A stretch of DNA of 49,732 nucleotides, from NCBI GenBank assembly GCA_029239975.1, contig JARBTX010000025.1:1-49732 (forward strand), given 5' to 3'. The notes under the pieces are model-generated. The model saw nothing but the letters and a program-made list of their open reading frames with translations. It had not been told where the DNA came from and searched no databases. Both the position numbers and the translations under genes were made by a program. The DNA is from Anaerocolumna sp. Its GTDB lineage: Bacteria; Bacillota; Clostridia; Lachnospirales; Lachnospiraceae. Positions within the stretch are counted from its first letter, which is position 1. Each line of letters begins with the position of its first letter. Below are positions 42,394-49,732 of this stretch, one piece after another.

Positions 42394-43812
42394 TTAGATG
42401 ATTGCTAAAATAACAAAGTTTGCAATGAATAATGCGGTTGCAACCCAAAGAATTGGATGAACTTCTTTTGCTTTTCCTCTACAAATTTTAATGATACAGT
42501 AGAAAATAAATCCAGCTGCAATACCATAAGAAATACTATAGCAGAATGCCATAAAGATTGCTGCAAAGAAAGCAGGAATTGCTTCATCAAGATCAGTCCA
42601 GTTTACTTCTTTAAAGGATGCTAACATCATAATACCTACTGCGATTAAAGCTGGAGCAGTTGCTTGAGCTGGTACAATACTTACAAAAGGTTGTAAGAAA
42701 ATACTTGCTGCAAATAATAAAGCTGTAACCACTGCTGTTAAACCTGTACGTCCACCTGCACCGATACCTGCTGCACTTTCAACGTATGTAGTAGTATTGG
42801 ATGTACCAAAGATAGCACCAATTGAAGTTGCGATTGAATCTGCAAATAATGCTTTATCCATTTTAGATTTAAATCCAGTACCTTCTTGAAGTGCTTTTTC
42901 ATCAGCAGCATCAAAAATACCTGTTCTTTTACCAGTTCCAATAAATGTTCCAAGTGTATCAAATGTATCAGATAAACTAAATGCAAATACTGTCATAAGT
43001 ACTAATGGTATCTTAGATACATCTGTGAATAAAGATAATAAACCTTCTTTACCTAACGCAACACCAAAAACTTGTCCTAACTCTTCAAATGAAGTTGATA
43101 AACCGGAAGTTGTACTAAGTGTAGATAAATCAACTAAATCCATAGGAATAGCTACAATGGTAGTTAATACAATTCCGATAAAAATAGCACCTTTTACTTT
43201 TAATATTAAAAGTAAGAATAAAATAAAGATACCAATTAAAGCTAAAATAACACTACGATTATTAAATTCAACAAGAGCAGGAACTGCACTACTACTTGCT
43301 ACAATCGTTCCACTATCTAAAGCTAAATATGTTCCTGGGTCTGAAGTAAAACTTAAAAGACCTGCATTTTTAATTCCTATATATGCGATGAAGATACCAA
43401 TACCACCACCAATAGCACTTTGAAGACTATTTGGGATTGCTTTGATAATAAGTTTACGAATCTTTGTAACTGTAATAATAATATTAATGATACCACATAA
43501 GAAAACCATACCAAGAGCTTGTTTCCATGAGAAACCAAGTCCAAATACTACGGTAAAAGTAAAGAATGCATTTAATCCCATACCAGGAGCTTGTGCATAT
43601 GGTACATTTGCAAAAAGACCCATTACTAAAGTTCCTACGATAGAAGCAATGATTGTTGCCAAGAATACTGCACCACTTGGCATACCAGTTTGTTGAAGCA
43701 TTTGTGGATTTACGAAAATAATATAAGCCATTGCAAAGAATGTTGTGAATCCGGCAAGGACTTCCGTAGAAACATTGGTTCCATGCTCTTTAAGTTTGAA
43801 AAATTTGTCCAT
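42394..43812 (-). CDS. AzgA-type guanine/hypoxanthine permease (NCS2)
   Basis: A 472-aa transporter with about 12-14 helices. EVLAGFTTFFAMAYIIFVNP is the AzgA/PbuG N-terminus, PGMGLNAFFTFTVV and LFADSIATSIGAIFGTSNTT the conserved segments. It imports purine bases with protons. GGAGAGAAATT precedes the ATG. The 360-bp upstream region has no convincing purine riboswitch. Confidence 0.92.
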   Translation of the reverse strand: MDKFFKLKEHGTNVSTEVLAGFTTFFAMAYIIFVNPQMLQQTGMPSGAVFLATIIASIVGTLVMGLFANVPYAQAPGMGLNAFFTFTVVFGLGFSWKQALGMVFLCGIINIIITVTKIRKLIIKAIPNSLQSAIGGGIGIFIAYIGIKNAGLLSFTSDPGTYLALDSGTIVASSSAVPALVEFNNRSVILALIGIFILFLLLILKVKGAIFIGIVLTTIVAIPMDLVDLSTLSTTSGLSTSFEELGQVFGVALGKEGLLSLFTDVSKIPLVLMTVFAFSLSDTFDTLGTFIGTGKRTGIFDAADEKALQEGTGFKSKMDKALFADSIATSIGAIFGTSNTTTYVESAAGIGAGGRTGLTAVVTALLFAASIFLQPFVSIVPAQATAPALIAVGIMMLASFKEVNWTDLDEAIPAFFAAIFMAFCYSISYGIAAGFIFYCIIKICRGKAKEVHPILWVATALFIANFVILAII

Positions 43813-44172
43813 AATTTCTCTCCTTTGTTTGTTTTCAGTTTGAAATTGAAATAAACCCCTCTATTTCTTATTAACTAACCAGACTTATTATATATGATTT
43901 TATTATTAATTTAAATAACATTTTTCATTCTATTAATTAGTTTTAATAATAAATAAACGATAAAATACTAATAAATAATCACATATTTTGGTAAATTACA
44001 ATTTTCCCAATTATTACTACCAATAAATTTACCTTTTCTAGTAGAAACTTATAATTAATTGCGTATTATGAGACTAGTATATATTCCCACCACCAGTTTG
44101 TTGTGATATAATCATGTATTATATATTTCAGAATTACTTAAGGTAATATATAGGATAGAAAGGAAGAACAAT
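43813..44172. other. Divergent regulatory region between the purine permease and CorA
   Basis: AT-rich DNA without a gene. A TATAAT-like -10 for the permease lies near 43893-43898 on the minus strand and one for corA at 44106-44111 on the plus strand, both with weak -35 boxes. GGTAAATT/AATTTACC near 43990 and 44030 could form a long hairpin. A GTTTCTACTAG stretch recalls purine riboswitches but other required parts are absent. Confidence 0.5.
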
Positions 44173-45108
44173 ATGTTTTTTCAAATAAAAGAACCATTAA
44201 CTGAAATAAAAACAAATGCAGTAAACTTGGATATTTTAACTCTAGGAATTGTAACGTTAGATGAACTTGAACAAAGTTATAAAACGTTTGGTTTCTCTCC
44301 AGCTACAGTGGAAGAATGTAAGCATTGTTCTAAACATATTCATGGTGCTATTGATGTATATGAAGATTATCATTTTGGTGTTATTTCCGGACTTGATACA
44401 AAATACTTAATGAAGATGCAAGATCGTTTCGGAATTTATATTAAACATAACCTTTTTCTTATTGTTATAATTGAAGATCAAGATGATAGCATAAGGAATA
44501 AATTACTTGAAACCGTACATCACATAAATCTAACTAAAGTCACACTCGAAAAATTAATATATGGATTTCTAGAACGGCTTATTAATCAAGATTTCATCAT
44601 ATTAGAAAAACTAGAATCAAAGATTAGTGAACACGAGGATAAAATAAATGCTAACAAACTAGATAAAGATATTAATTTTGTTATATCTGGACTGAGAAAA
44701 AGATTATTATTATTAAACAACTATTATGAACAATTAATTCAGATTGGCGAAGAATTAGAAGAAAATGGCTTAGACTTGTTTGCTGAAGATCAACTCCGTT
44801 ATTTTGCTTTATTTTCAAACAGAGTTTCTAGATTGAGTAACAATGCGCGAATGCTACAAGATTATTGTGTTCATGTACGGGATGCATACCATTCCCAAAT
44901 GGATTATAATCTAAACAATATCATGAAATTATTCACTGTGGTTACGTCAATATTTTTACCGCTTACATTAATTGTTGGATGGTATGGTATGAATTTTACA
45001 ACTATGCCTGAACTAACATGGAAATATGGATACCTTTTTGTAATTATAATATCAATTGCAGTAGCTGTTTCTTTTATTATTTATTTTAAGAAAAAAAAGT
45101 TTCTATAG
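44173..45108 (+). CDS. CorA-family divalent cation transporter
   Basis: A 311-aa protein: a cytoplasmic alpha/beta and helical domain, then two C-terminal membrane helices with the YGMNF signature (VGWYGMNFTTMPELTWKYGY) between them. It forms pentameric Mg2+/Co2+ channels. GAAAGGAAGAACAAT precedes the ATG. No M-box leader is visible. It is the last complete gene at the right end of the proposed 27-kb element. Confidence 0.93.
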   Translation: MFFQIKEPLTEIKTNAVNLDILTLGIVTLDELEQSYKTFGFSPATVEECKHCSKHIHGAIDVYEDYHFGVISGLDTKYLMKMQDRFGIYIKHNLFLIVIIEDQDDSIRNKLLETVHHINLTKVTLEKLIYGFLERLINQDFIILEKLESKISEHEDKINANKLDKDINFVISGLRKRLLLLNNYYEQLIQIGEELEENGLDLFAEDQLRYFALFSNRVSRLSNNARMLQDYCVHVRDAYHSQMDYNLNNIMKLFTVVTSIFLPLTLIVGWYGMNFTTMPELTWKYGYLFVIIISIAVAVSFIIYFKKKKFL

Positions 45109-45152
45109 ATAATTTATCTTTATATCAAATTTTACGTCTTAACAAAAAACAT

Positions 45153-45205
45153 ACCACGCTTTGTAAAAATGATGATGTCATCTTACATAGCGTGGTTATT
45201 TTATC
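45153..45205 (+). terminator. Terminator after corA
   Basis: ACCACGCT pairs with AGCGTGGT; inner TGTAA/TTACA and ATGATG/TGTCAT pairing continues the stem, and a T-rich run follows. Confidence 0.8.
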
Positions 45206-45250
45206 TTTTCTTAAAGCAATTTTTCTTCTTTCATTTATCCAAAAACCTTT

Positions 45251-45382
45251 CTAATAAGCTACATCTGTGTGTACGGTAGATTTCGAAATACCAAATTGTT
45301 TTGCTGTTTGTCTAACAGTCGCATTATTGTCAATAATGAAGTTTGCGATTTCTACTGCCCGTTCTTCTATATAGCCTTTCAA
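45251..45382 (-). pseudogene. spoIIID: SpoIIID, N-terminal half of a split gene
   Basis: The frame starts with TTG (45380-45382), 8 nt after AGGGGG, and reads MKGYIEERAVEIANFIIDNN then ATVRQTAKQFGISKSTVHTD, V, A, Y and TAG. This is SpoIIID up to the recognition helix, after which the sequence leaves the family. The C-terminal half lies at 18110-18277. A crossover at the shared 8-bp core changes VHTDVAY-stop to VHKDVTERL and restores the full 89-aa regulator in frame. A sigma-E-like promoter lies upstream, as expected for spoIIID. No decay is seen in either half, which favours regulated excision over simple inactivation, but this is inference. Confidence 0.85.
45261..45277 (-). repeat. Direct repeat at the right end of the 27-kb interval (att-like)
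   Basis: ACATCTGTGTGTACGGT, partner of 18258-18274 with two mismatches. The exact core TGTACGGT is at 45270-45277. The cores are 27,003 bp apart in direct orientation, which is what excision by a site-specific recombinase needs. Confidence 0.7.
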
Positions 45383-45413
45383 AAGGATATCCCCCTATTA
45401 TACTTGTTTGTAT

Positions 45414-45442
45414 ATTGTATGCATGAAAAGAATAAATTATAT
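45414..45442 (-). promoter_or_regulatory. spoIIID: Sigma-E-like promoter of the split spoIIID
   Basis: On the minus strand CATACAAT (45414-45421) is an exact sigma-E -10 box. ATATAAT (45436-45442) lies exactly 14 bp upstream and keeps the ATA core of the -35 element. The N-half start codon follows about 32 bp downstream. Confidence 0.65.
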
Positions 45443-45496
45443 CATGTTTGACGTCACAATATAGATTAAGACCTTGGCTTTTTATTGATACATCCC

Positions 45497-46846
45497 TTAA
45501 GCTCTTTCATTTTTTGATTTGTAAAAGAGATATCCAATCATGCTAACTAATAGACAAAACAATATAAATAATGTGACATACATTGGATTTGAAACGATTC
45601 CACCAATTAAGATTATGGCTGAACCCATCAAACCAAATATTGGGCAAATAATTCCTTTGAATACACTTTTAATGATGTTTTCATTTTTCATTTTTATTAC
45701 TTTTACATATAGCAAAGTATAACATATATAACTGAATACAATAGCAATTTCACTAATATCTCCACCACCTAGTAGATTTGCCTTCTGCGTAAAGTAATGA
45801 ATCACTAACCAAGCTACTGATACAATAAAGGAGATCAAACAAGAACCAAGGGATAATCCATAAGTAGGATGAATCTTCGCTATTTTATCTGAATTTGGTA
45901 ACATTTTTTTACTTGCAAGTGCTTGTGGCATACGTAAACTACCTAGAGTTACACCATTTACAACACCTAAGATGGATATAATGATGCAGATTAATAATAT
46001 TTTGCCGCCATTTTCTCCAAGTAACAATTCACCTGCTTTATTTACAGATTCGTTGCCAGTGGACATAATATATTCTGTACCTAACATATTGGTAATTCCT
46101 AAAAAGTAAAGTAAATACACCCCAAGAACTATCAATGGTCCAATGATCAAAGCAAGTGGCATGTTTTTCTCTGGTTTTTTTACTTCGTTGGTGATGCTAG
46201 TAGCGATAATCCAACCATCATAGGAAAATGCAATTGGAGCTAAAGCTGCAAGCCAACCAATACCTACATTACTTTTCATAGCCAAAGTTATTCCTTCTGG
46301 AATTTCAGGATGAGCTTGTCCAAAAAATACTCCAAATACAGCTATACCAATTAATGGAACTAGTTTGATGATTGTGGAAATATTTTGAAAATAACCACCT
46401 AATTTTACGGATAATATATTAACTGCATAAAAGAAAACCATAAATACAAATCCTAATAGAATTTGTGTCTCTAATGTTTGTTCAATTCCAAAAAGTGAAC
46501 AAGTATAAATCCCAGCTACCCATGAAACTACTGCCGTTAATGTTGGGTAATAAACAAACGTTTGGAACCAACCAAATCCTGATGCAACTTTGTTCGATAT
46601 AAACTCTTCGTAATATCCAACAAAACCACCACTTCTTTTTGTTCGAATAGAAAGCTCTGTTAATGTTAAACTACCAAAAATAATACTAAACGCCCCAATA
46701 CATAAAACTAAAACTCCTAACATTATATTTCCGCCAGTAGATTTTAATACGTCATCACTTTTAAAGAAAATACCTGATCCTATAACAATTCCTACTATCA
46801 TAGTAATTGCGGTAAATATACCATAATGTTCTTTTTTATCTGTCAT
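45497..46846 (-). CDS. APC-superfamily amino acid permease
   Basis: A 449-aa transporter with about 12 helices. GIFTAITMIVGIVIGSGIFF is the N-terminal APC signature, and ALAPIAFSYDGWIIATSITN with EVKKPEKNMPLALI is the conserved central part typical of LAT-like exchangers. GGAGG lies 5 nt before the chosen ATG; a TTG four codons upstream overlaps that site. Substrate not readable. Confidence 0.9.
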   Translation of the reverse strand: MTDKKEHYGIFTAITMIVGIVIGSGIFFKSDDVLKSTGGNIMLGVLVLCIGAFSIIFGSLTLTELSIRTKRSGGFVGYYEEFISNKVASGFGWFQTFVYYPTLTAVVSWVAGIYTCSLFGIEQTLETQILLGFVFMVFFYAVNILSVKLGGYFQNISTIIKLVPLIGIAVFGVFFGQAHPEIPEGITLAMKSNVGIGWLAALAPIAFSYDGWIIATSITNEVKKPEKNMPLALIIGPLIVLGVYLLYFLGITNMLGTEYIMSTGNESVNKAGELLLGENGGKILLICIIISILGVVNGVTLGSLRMPQALASKKMLPNSDKIAKIHPTYGLSLGSCLISFIVSVAWLVIHYFTQKANLLGGGDISEIAIVFSYICYTLLYVKVIKMKNENIIKSVFKGIICPIFGLMGSAIILIGGIVSNPMYVTLFILFCLLVSMIGYLFYKSKNERA

Positions 46847-46955
46847 TTTCTCCTCCAATTTTTATACCTTTTCTTTCGAAAAATTACTTATCGACACAAA
46901 TTCCATTGTATCATATATTATATACTTTTCAATCTTTTTATTTGAAAGCAAAAAT

Positions 46956-47001
46956 AAGAGAGTACTGCAATTTAGTTTAAACTATTTTTTGCAATACTCC
47001 C
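46956..47001 (-). terminator. Terminator after the second spoIIID-like gene
   Basis: GAGAGTACTGCAA pairs with TTGCAATACTC, with one mismatch and a 1-nt bulge. A T-rich run (TCTTATTTTTG) follows on the minus strand. Confidence 0.65.
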
Positions 47002-47041
47002 ATATTTTATTAGTAGTTGACACATTTTTTCGATTATACGA

Positions 47042-47296
47042 TTAAGACAAAACACATTTATATTTTTTTCGTGTTGCTAATCCACCTCGTATATGCCTTT
47101 CAGACTTATTAAACATTAGTATTTCATTTACAGCATGGTAAAGCTGCATATTGACAGTGGGCAATCTGTCTTGCAGGTCCTTATGTACGGTAGATTTGCT
47201 AATTCCATATTTTATAGCAGTTTCTCTTACCGTAGCCTTTTTCTCAATGGTATAAGTGGCTAATTCAATAATTCTTTCTTCAATATATTGCTGCAT
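47042..47296 (-). CDS. SpoIIID-family sporulation regulator, intact second copy
   Basis: An 84-aa HTH protein: MQQYIEERIIELATYTIEKK, ATVRETAIKYGISKSTVHKD, then LQDRLPTVNMQLYHAVNEIL and NKSERHIRGGLATRKKY. SpoIIID switches mother-cell genes on and off during sporulation. The ATG at 47296 is chosen by length; the open frame continues 16 codons upstream. The middle region departs from the INPxLA consensus kept by the split copy, so this is the more divergent paralog. A sigma-E-like promoter precedes it. Confidence 0.88.
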   Translation of the reverse strand: MQQYIEERIIELATYTIEKKATVRETAIKYGISKSTVHKDLQDRLPTVNMQLYHAVNEILMFNKSERHIRGGLATRKKYKCVLS

Positions 47297-47323
47297 CCTT
47301 GGGCCCCCAAGCTTGTTTTTTCT

Positions 47324-47352
47324 AATATATGCTTGTTTGTCCAATGATATGT
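47324..47352 (-). promoter_or_regulatory. Sigma-E-like promoter of the second spoIIID-like gene
   Basis: On the minus strand ACATATC (47346-47352), 14-bp spacer, CATATATT (47324-47331). This matches the sigma-E consensus at 5 of 7 and 7 of 8 positions. It lies between the thioesterase stop and the start codon. Confidence 0.55.
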
Positions 47353-47358
47353 CTATAT

Positions 47359-47826
47359 CTAATAGCCTTCTAATCTCCTTAATCTACGTAATTCTGTACG
47401 TTTACAACCGCCTTCCCATTCGGCTTTTTCTGATTCTGATTCTATTATCAAACGAGGAACTCTAGTAGGATTACCTTCTGTATCCAATGCAACCATAACC
47501 AAATATGCACGATTAATCGCTTTGCGCATACCAGATAGAGCTTCAACATAAGTGTCTACTCTAACTTCCATGGAAGTATTTCCAACATACGTTATTCTAC
47601 CTATTAAAACAAGAGTATCATTTTTATAGGCACCTTCTTTAAACCTAAGATTATCTACTGCGGCAGTAATTACATCACAACCTGAATGTCTTCTTGCAAC
47701 AACACCTGCTACCACATCAATCCATTCCATTAATTTACCACCAAATAATCTGCCGGCTCCATTAATATGTTGTGGCATGAGAATCTGTATTTGTTCTGTT
47801 ATGGAATCTTCCACTCGTTTCTCCAT
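47359..47826 (-). CDS. Hotdog-fold acyl-CoA thioesterase
   Basis: A 155-aa YciA/BACH-type thioesterase. INGAGRLFGGKLMEWIDVVA is the conserved helix with the catalytic Asp region, and RHSGCDVITAAVDNLRFKEG follows. It hydrolyses acyl-CoA in the cytoplasm. GGGAAGGAAAATAGT precedes the ATG. Confidence 0.92.
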   Translation of the reverse strand: MEKRVEDSITEQIQILMPQHINGAGRLFGGKLMEWIDVVAGVVARRHSGCDVITAAVDNLRFKEGAYKNDTLVLIGRITYVGNTSMEVRVDTYVEALSGMRKAINRAYLVMVALDTEGNPTRVPRLIIESESEKAEWEGGCKRTELRRLRRLEGY

Positions 47827-47872
47827 ACTATTTTCCTTCCCGTAACTTTTCGTATCGTATCTGTCTATTCCA

Positions 47873-48946
47873 TCATTCCACTTCTACTACCTTAATATTT
47901 TCAAAAAAACCTTCGGAATAATGTAATTGATAATCCTCCGTAATAAATACTGCATACGTATCATCTAAACTATTTATTAAATCTAATGCTTTATCTAATC
48001 CCAATGCAAATGTTGTTGTACTAAGCCCATCTCCATCTGTTGAATATTTCGATATAATTGTAGTTGCTATAATATTATTTTTATATGGATACCCTGTAGA
48101 TGGGTCTAAAATATGGTGATATAGTGTATCATCCTTTATAAAATATCGTTCATAAATACCAGATGATACTACTGATAAATCACTAATTTCCATAATAGCC
48201 GTAGTTTCATTTCGATCTGCAAATGGTTTTTGTATTCCAACTTTAAATGGTATACCGTCAGGCTTAGTTCCAACACATAACACGTTACCACCAAGGTTTA
48301 TCATAGCACTCTTAACACCTTGTTTTAATAGATATTCTTTTATTCGGTCTGCAATATATCCTTTTGCAATTGCACCTAAATCAATGGTAGTAGCATCTTC
48401 TTTCAAGGTAACTACATTTCCCTCTATTGTTAAGTTCTTGTAATTTACATGTTTTACTGCCTCTGCAATCTTATCTGCATCAGGTACAATTTTTTCACCA
48501 GAAGTAAAATTCCATAGTGAAGAAACTGGGGCAATGGTAATATCAAAACTTCCGCTTGATAGTTTACTGTAATATAATCCTTTACCAATTAAATCAGCTA
48601 ATTCATCGGAAACTACATAACTATTCTTACTATTATCAGCAGATGGTAATTGTCTATTATTTAATTTATATAACTCACTTGTTTCCAATGTTCTACTATA
48701 TATTTGTTCGTACTTATCACAAACTGCCATTGCACCTTCTAATATACTTTCATCCTTTGAATCATATAAAGTAATGGAAACAATAGTATTTAACTTAAAT
48801 TCACTTTTTGTAATCGAATCATTATCTTTGCTATTATCTTCACTTGTATCACTTCCTGGTACATTTAAGCCACAACCAGATAAGGAAACACTTAATATTA
48901 ACATGAACAGTAATGCAAAGATTTTTTGTTTTTTTATTTTGTGCAT
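47873..48946 (-). CDS. apbE: FAD:protein FMN transferase (ApbE lipoprotein)
   Basis: A 357-aa lipoprotein with a signal peptide ending in the lipobox LSGC. Family segments are SELYKLNNRQ, DLGAIAKGYIADRIKEYL, INLGGNVLCVGTKPDGIPFK, HHILDPSTGYPYKN and a C-terminal STTTFALGLDKAL. It attaches FMN to Thr in SGAT motifs of extracytoplasmic proteins, such as RnfD and RnfG at 12-14 kb. The second ATG of the frame is used, with AAGGAG 6 nt upstream. Confidence 0.93.
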   Translation of the reverse strand: MHKIKKQKIFALLFMLILSVSLSGCGLNVPGSDTSEDNSKDNDSITKSEFKLNTIVSITLYDSKDESILEGAMAVCDKYEQIYSRTLETSELYKLNNRQLPSADNSKNSYVVSDELADLIGKGLYYSKLSSGSFDITIAPVSSLWNFTSGEKIVPDADKIAEAVKHVNYKNLTIEGNVVTLKEDATTIDLGAIAKGYIADRIKEYLLKQGVKSAMINLGGNVLCVGTKPDGIPFKVGIQKPFADRNETTAIMEISDLSVVSSGIYERYFIKDDTLYHHILDPSTGYPYKNNIIATTIISKYSTDGDGLSTTTFALGLDKALDLINSLDDTYAVFITEDYQLHYSEGFFENIKVVEVE

Positions 48947-49018
48947 GTACATCTCCTTAACATCCCTGATGATAACAGTATTTTAGATAATCTCACCTAA
49001 CCTGTCAAGGTATCTTCT

Positions 49019-49381
49019 TTAATTTACTACTGCATCTACTTCGTTTTTCTTATCACTTTGTATTTCTACAACTACTTTATTTGGCAGGCATACAATAGTT
49101 TCTCCATCATGCTCAATCTGTCTTTGATGTACACATAATGCATCCGGACAACTAGCTTCGATAACATCAGCATGTCCATCTTCTATAATTAATTTATTTG
49201 TTCCACCAACACCTTCTATAATTTGGGTTGTATCCTTATTTAGTGGTAACTCTTCTACAACTTTTCCATCAACACGAACTATAACTAAATCTCCACCTTT
49301 TTTGTTAAGATTTACATACAATAATCCTGCTGCCGCAATTACTAAAATTATTGCAACCAATATAATATCATTTTTCTTCAT
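49019..49381 (-). CDS. NusG-domain-II (DUF1312-type) membrane-anchored protein
   Basis: A 120-aa protein: one N-terminal membrane helix (MKKNDIILVAIILVIAAAGL) and a small beta-rich outer domain with SCPDALCVHQRQIEHDGETI and VCLPNKVVVEI. The conserved SCPD-CVxxG/H-type Cys pair and CLPN are typical of the family often encoded beside rnf, Gx and apbE genes in clostridia. GGAGG lies 6 nt before the chosen ATG. Its role is unknown; a link with flavin or redox membrane proteins is inferred from context. Confidence 0.85.
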   Translation of the reverse strand: MKKNDIILVAIILVIAAAGLLYVNLNKKGGDLVIVRVDGKVVEELPLNKDTTQIIEGVGGTNKLIIEDGHADVIEASCPDALCVHQRQIEHDGETIVCLPNKVVVEIQSDKKNEVDAVVN

Positions 49382-49583
49382 CCTAATCCTCCATACTACC
49401 AAAGCACTGCGATTTTAAACATTAGCGTAATATTTTTCAAAGTGAATTACTCCGCCATTAATAAAATTTTGTTTTTTCCACTAATCTCTTATCATTCGCA
49501 TATTTATGCTCATTACTTGTCTAAATTTTAACATTGTATTGCTTATTATACTAGTAACACCTAAGAAACGCAAGTAAATGAAC

Positions 49584-49676
49584 AAAAGACAGACGAATTT
49601 TATAATAAGTTGTAGCTTTTAAAGCTAATCATTTATGGCTTCCCCATAACCTTATTATAAAATTTATCTGCCTTTT
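49584..49676. repeat. Long hairpin at the right edge
   Basis: AAAAGACAGACGAATTTTAT and following bases (49584-49611) pair with 49648-49676, with a few mismatches. Between the arms is AGCTTTTAAAGCT, itself a small palindrome. The flanks 49382-49583 and 49677-49732 show no gene. It could be a terminator for the next gene to the right or another palindromic repeat. Confidence 0.6.
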
Positions 49677-49732
49677 ATTGTTGTAAAATTATTAAACCTA
49701 CCGCGTAATATAAATTTCGATCACACATTACG

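Noticed and set aside
43980..44100. Possible purine riboswitch before the AzgA permease
   Set aside because: Minus-strand CTCATAATACGC and AAGTTTCTACTAG recall P1, J1/2 and J2/3, but the CCGTAAA loop and the GACTATGAG closing strand are missing.
43813..44172. M-box Mg2+ riboswitch before corA
   Set aside because: Too little structured sequence upstream of corA on the plus strand and none of the M-box consensus.
18284..45250. The interval as a prophage
   Set aside because: No capsid, terminase, portal, tail or lysis genes; most cargo is metabolic or defensive, so a skin-like element or genomic island fits better.
1..49732. tRNA or rRNA genes
   Set aside because: No cloverleaf with GTTCGAATC-type arms and no rRNA-like block was found by reading either strand.

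Overview
The window looks like a chromosome segment of a low-GC, spore-forming clostridium of the Lachnospiraceae type. The evidence is low GC content, strong AGGAGG ribosome binding sites, clostridial gene order, an Rnf complex, SpoIIID-family sporulation regulators and plant-glycan hydrolases. A Clostridium (Lachnoclostridium) phytofermentans-like organism is my inference; species was not tested.

Left part (1-18.1 kb). The block rpmG-secE-nusG-rplK-rplA-rplJ-rplL runs on the minus strand towards the first 21 codons of rpoB at the window edge. Its regulation is readable: a sigma-A promoter before rpmG, two likely L1 sites, and a promoter plus L10 leader with attenuator before rplJ. Two things are odd. 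rplL carries a frameshift at codon 6-7. A GH43 glycosidase, a divergent AraC regulator and a 250-bp imperfect palindrome sit between rplL and rpoB, which has its own promoter. Next come a LacI-type regulator, three tandem hairpins with one shared loop, the rnfCDGEAB operon with a Gx gene, and a GH3 glycosidase.

Middle part (18.26-45.28 kb). The C-terminal half of a spoIIID gene lies at 18.1-18.28 kb and its N-terminal half at 45.25-45.38 kb, on the same strand and in the right order. Both break at the same codons, inside a 17-bp direct repeat with an 8-bp exact core. Removing the 27,003 bp between the cores restores an in-frame 89-codon spoIIID. The N-half has a ribosome binding site and a sigma-E-like promoter; the C-half keeps its stop codon and terminator. 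The interval encodes a SpoIVCA-sized large serine recombinase behind a small ORF and its own sigma-E-like promoter. I propose a skin-like intervening element in spoIIID. Its cargo includes an FtsW/RodA/SpoVE protein, a Nudix hydrolase, an McrBC/LlaJI-like restriction module with two methyltransferases, an amino-acid ABC importer, a polysaccharide-related operon (GT2, HEAT repeats, TIM-barrel protein), a GntR-ABC module, two NCS2 base permeases, a nucleotidyltransferase, a DHFR-like reductase and a CorA-like channel. A second, divergent, intact spoIIID-like gene lies outside it at 47.0-47.3 kb.

Right part (45.4-49.7 kb). An APC permease, the second spoIIID-like gene, a hotdog thioesterase, an ApbE flavin transferase (which may flavinylate RnfD/RnfG) and a NusG-domain-II protein, all on the minus strand.

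Several intergenic regions hold long nested palindromes. Two of them (28.33-28.47 and 42.01-42.16 kb) belong to one family: outer repeats and apical sequence are conserved while the stems differ. No tRNA, rRNA, CRISPR array or transposase gene was seen.
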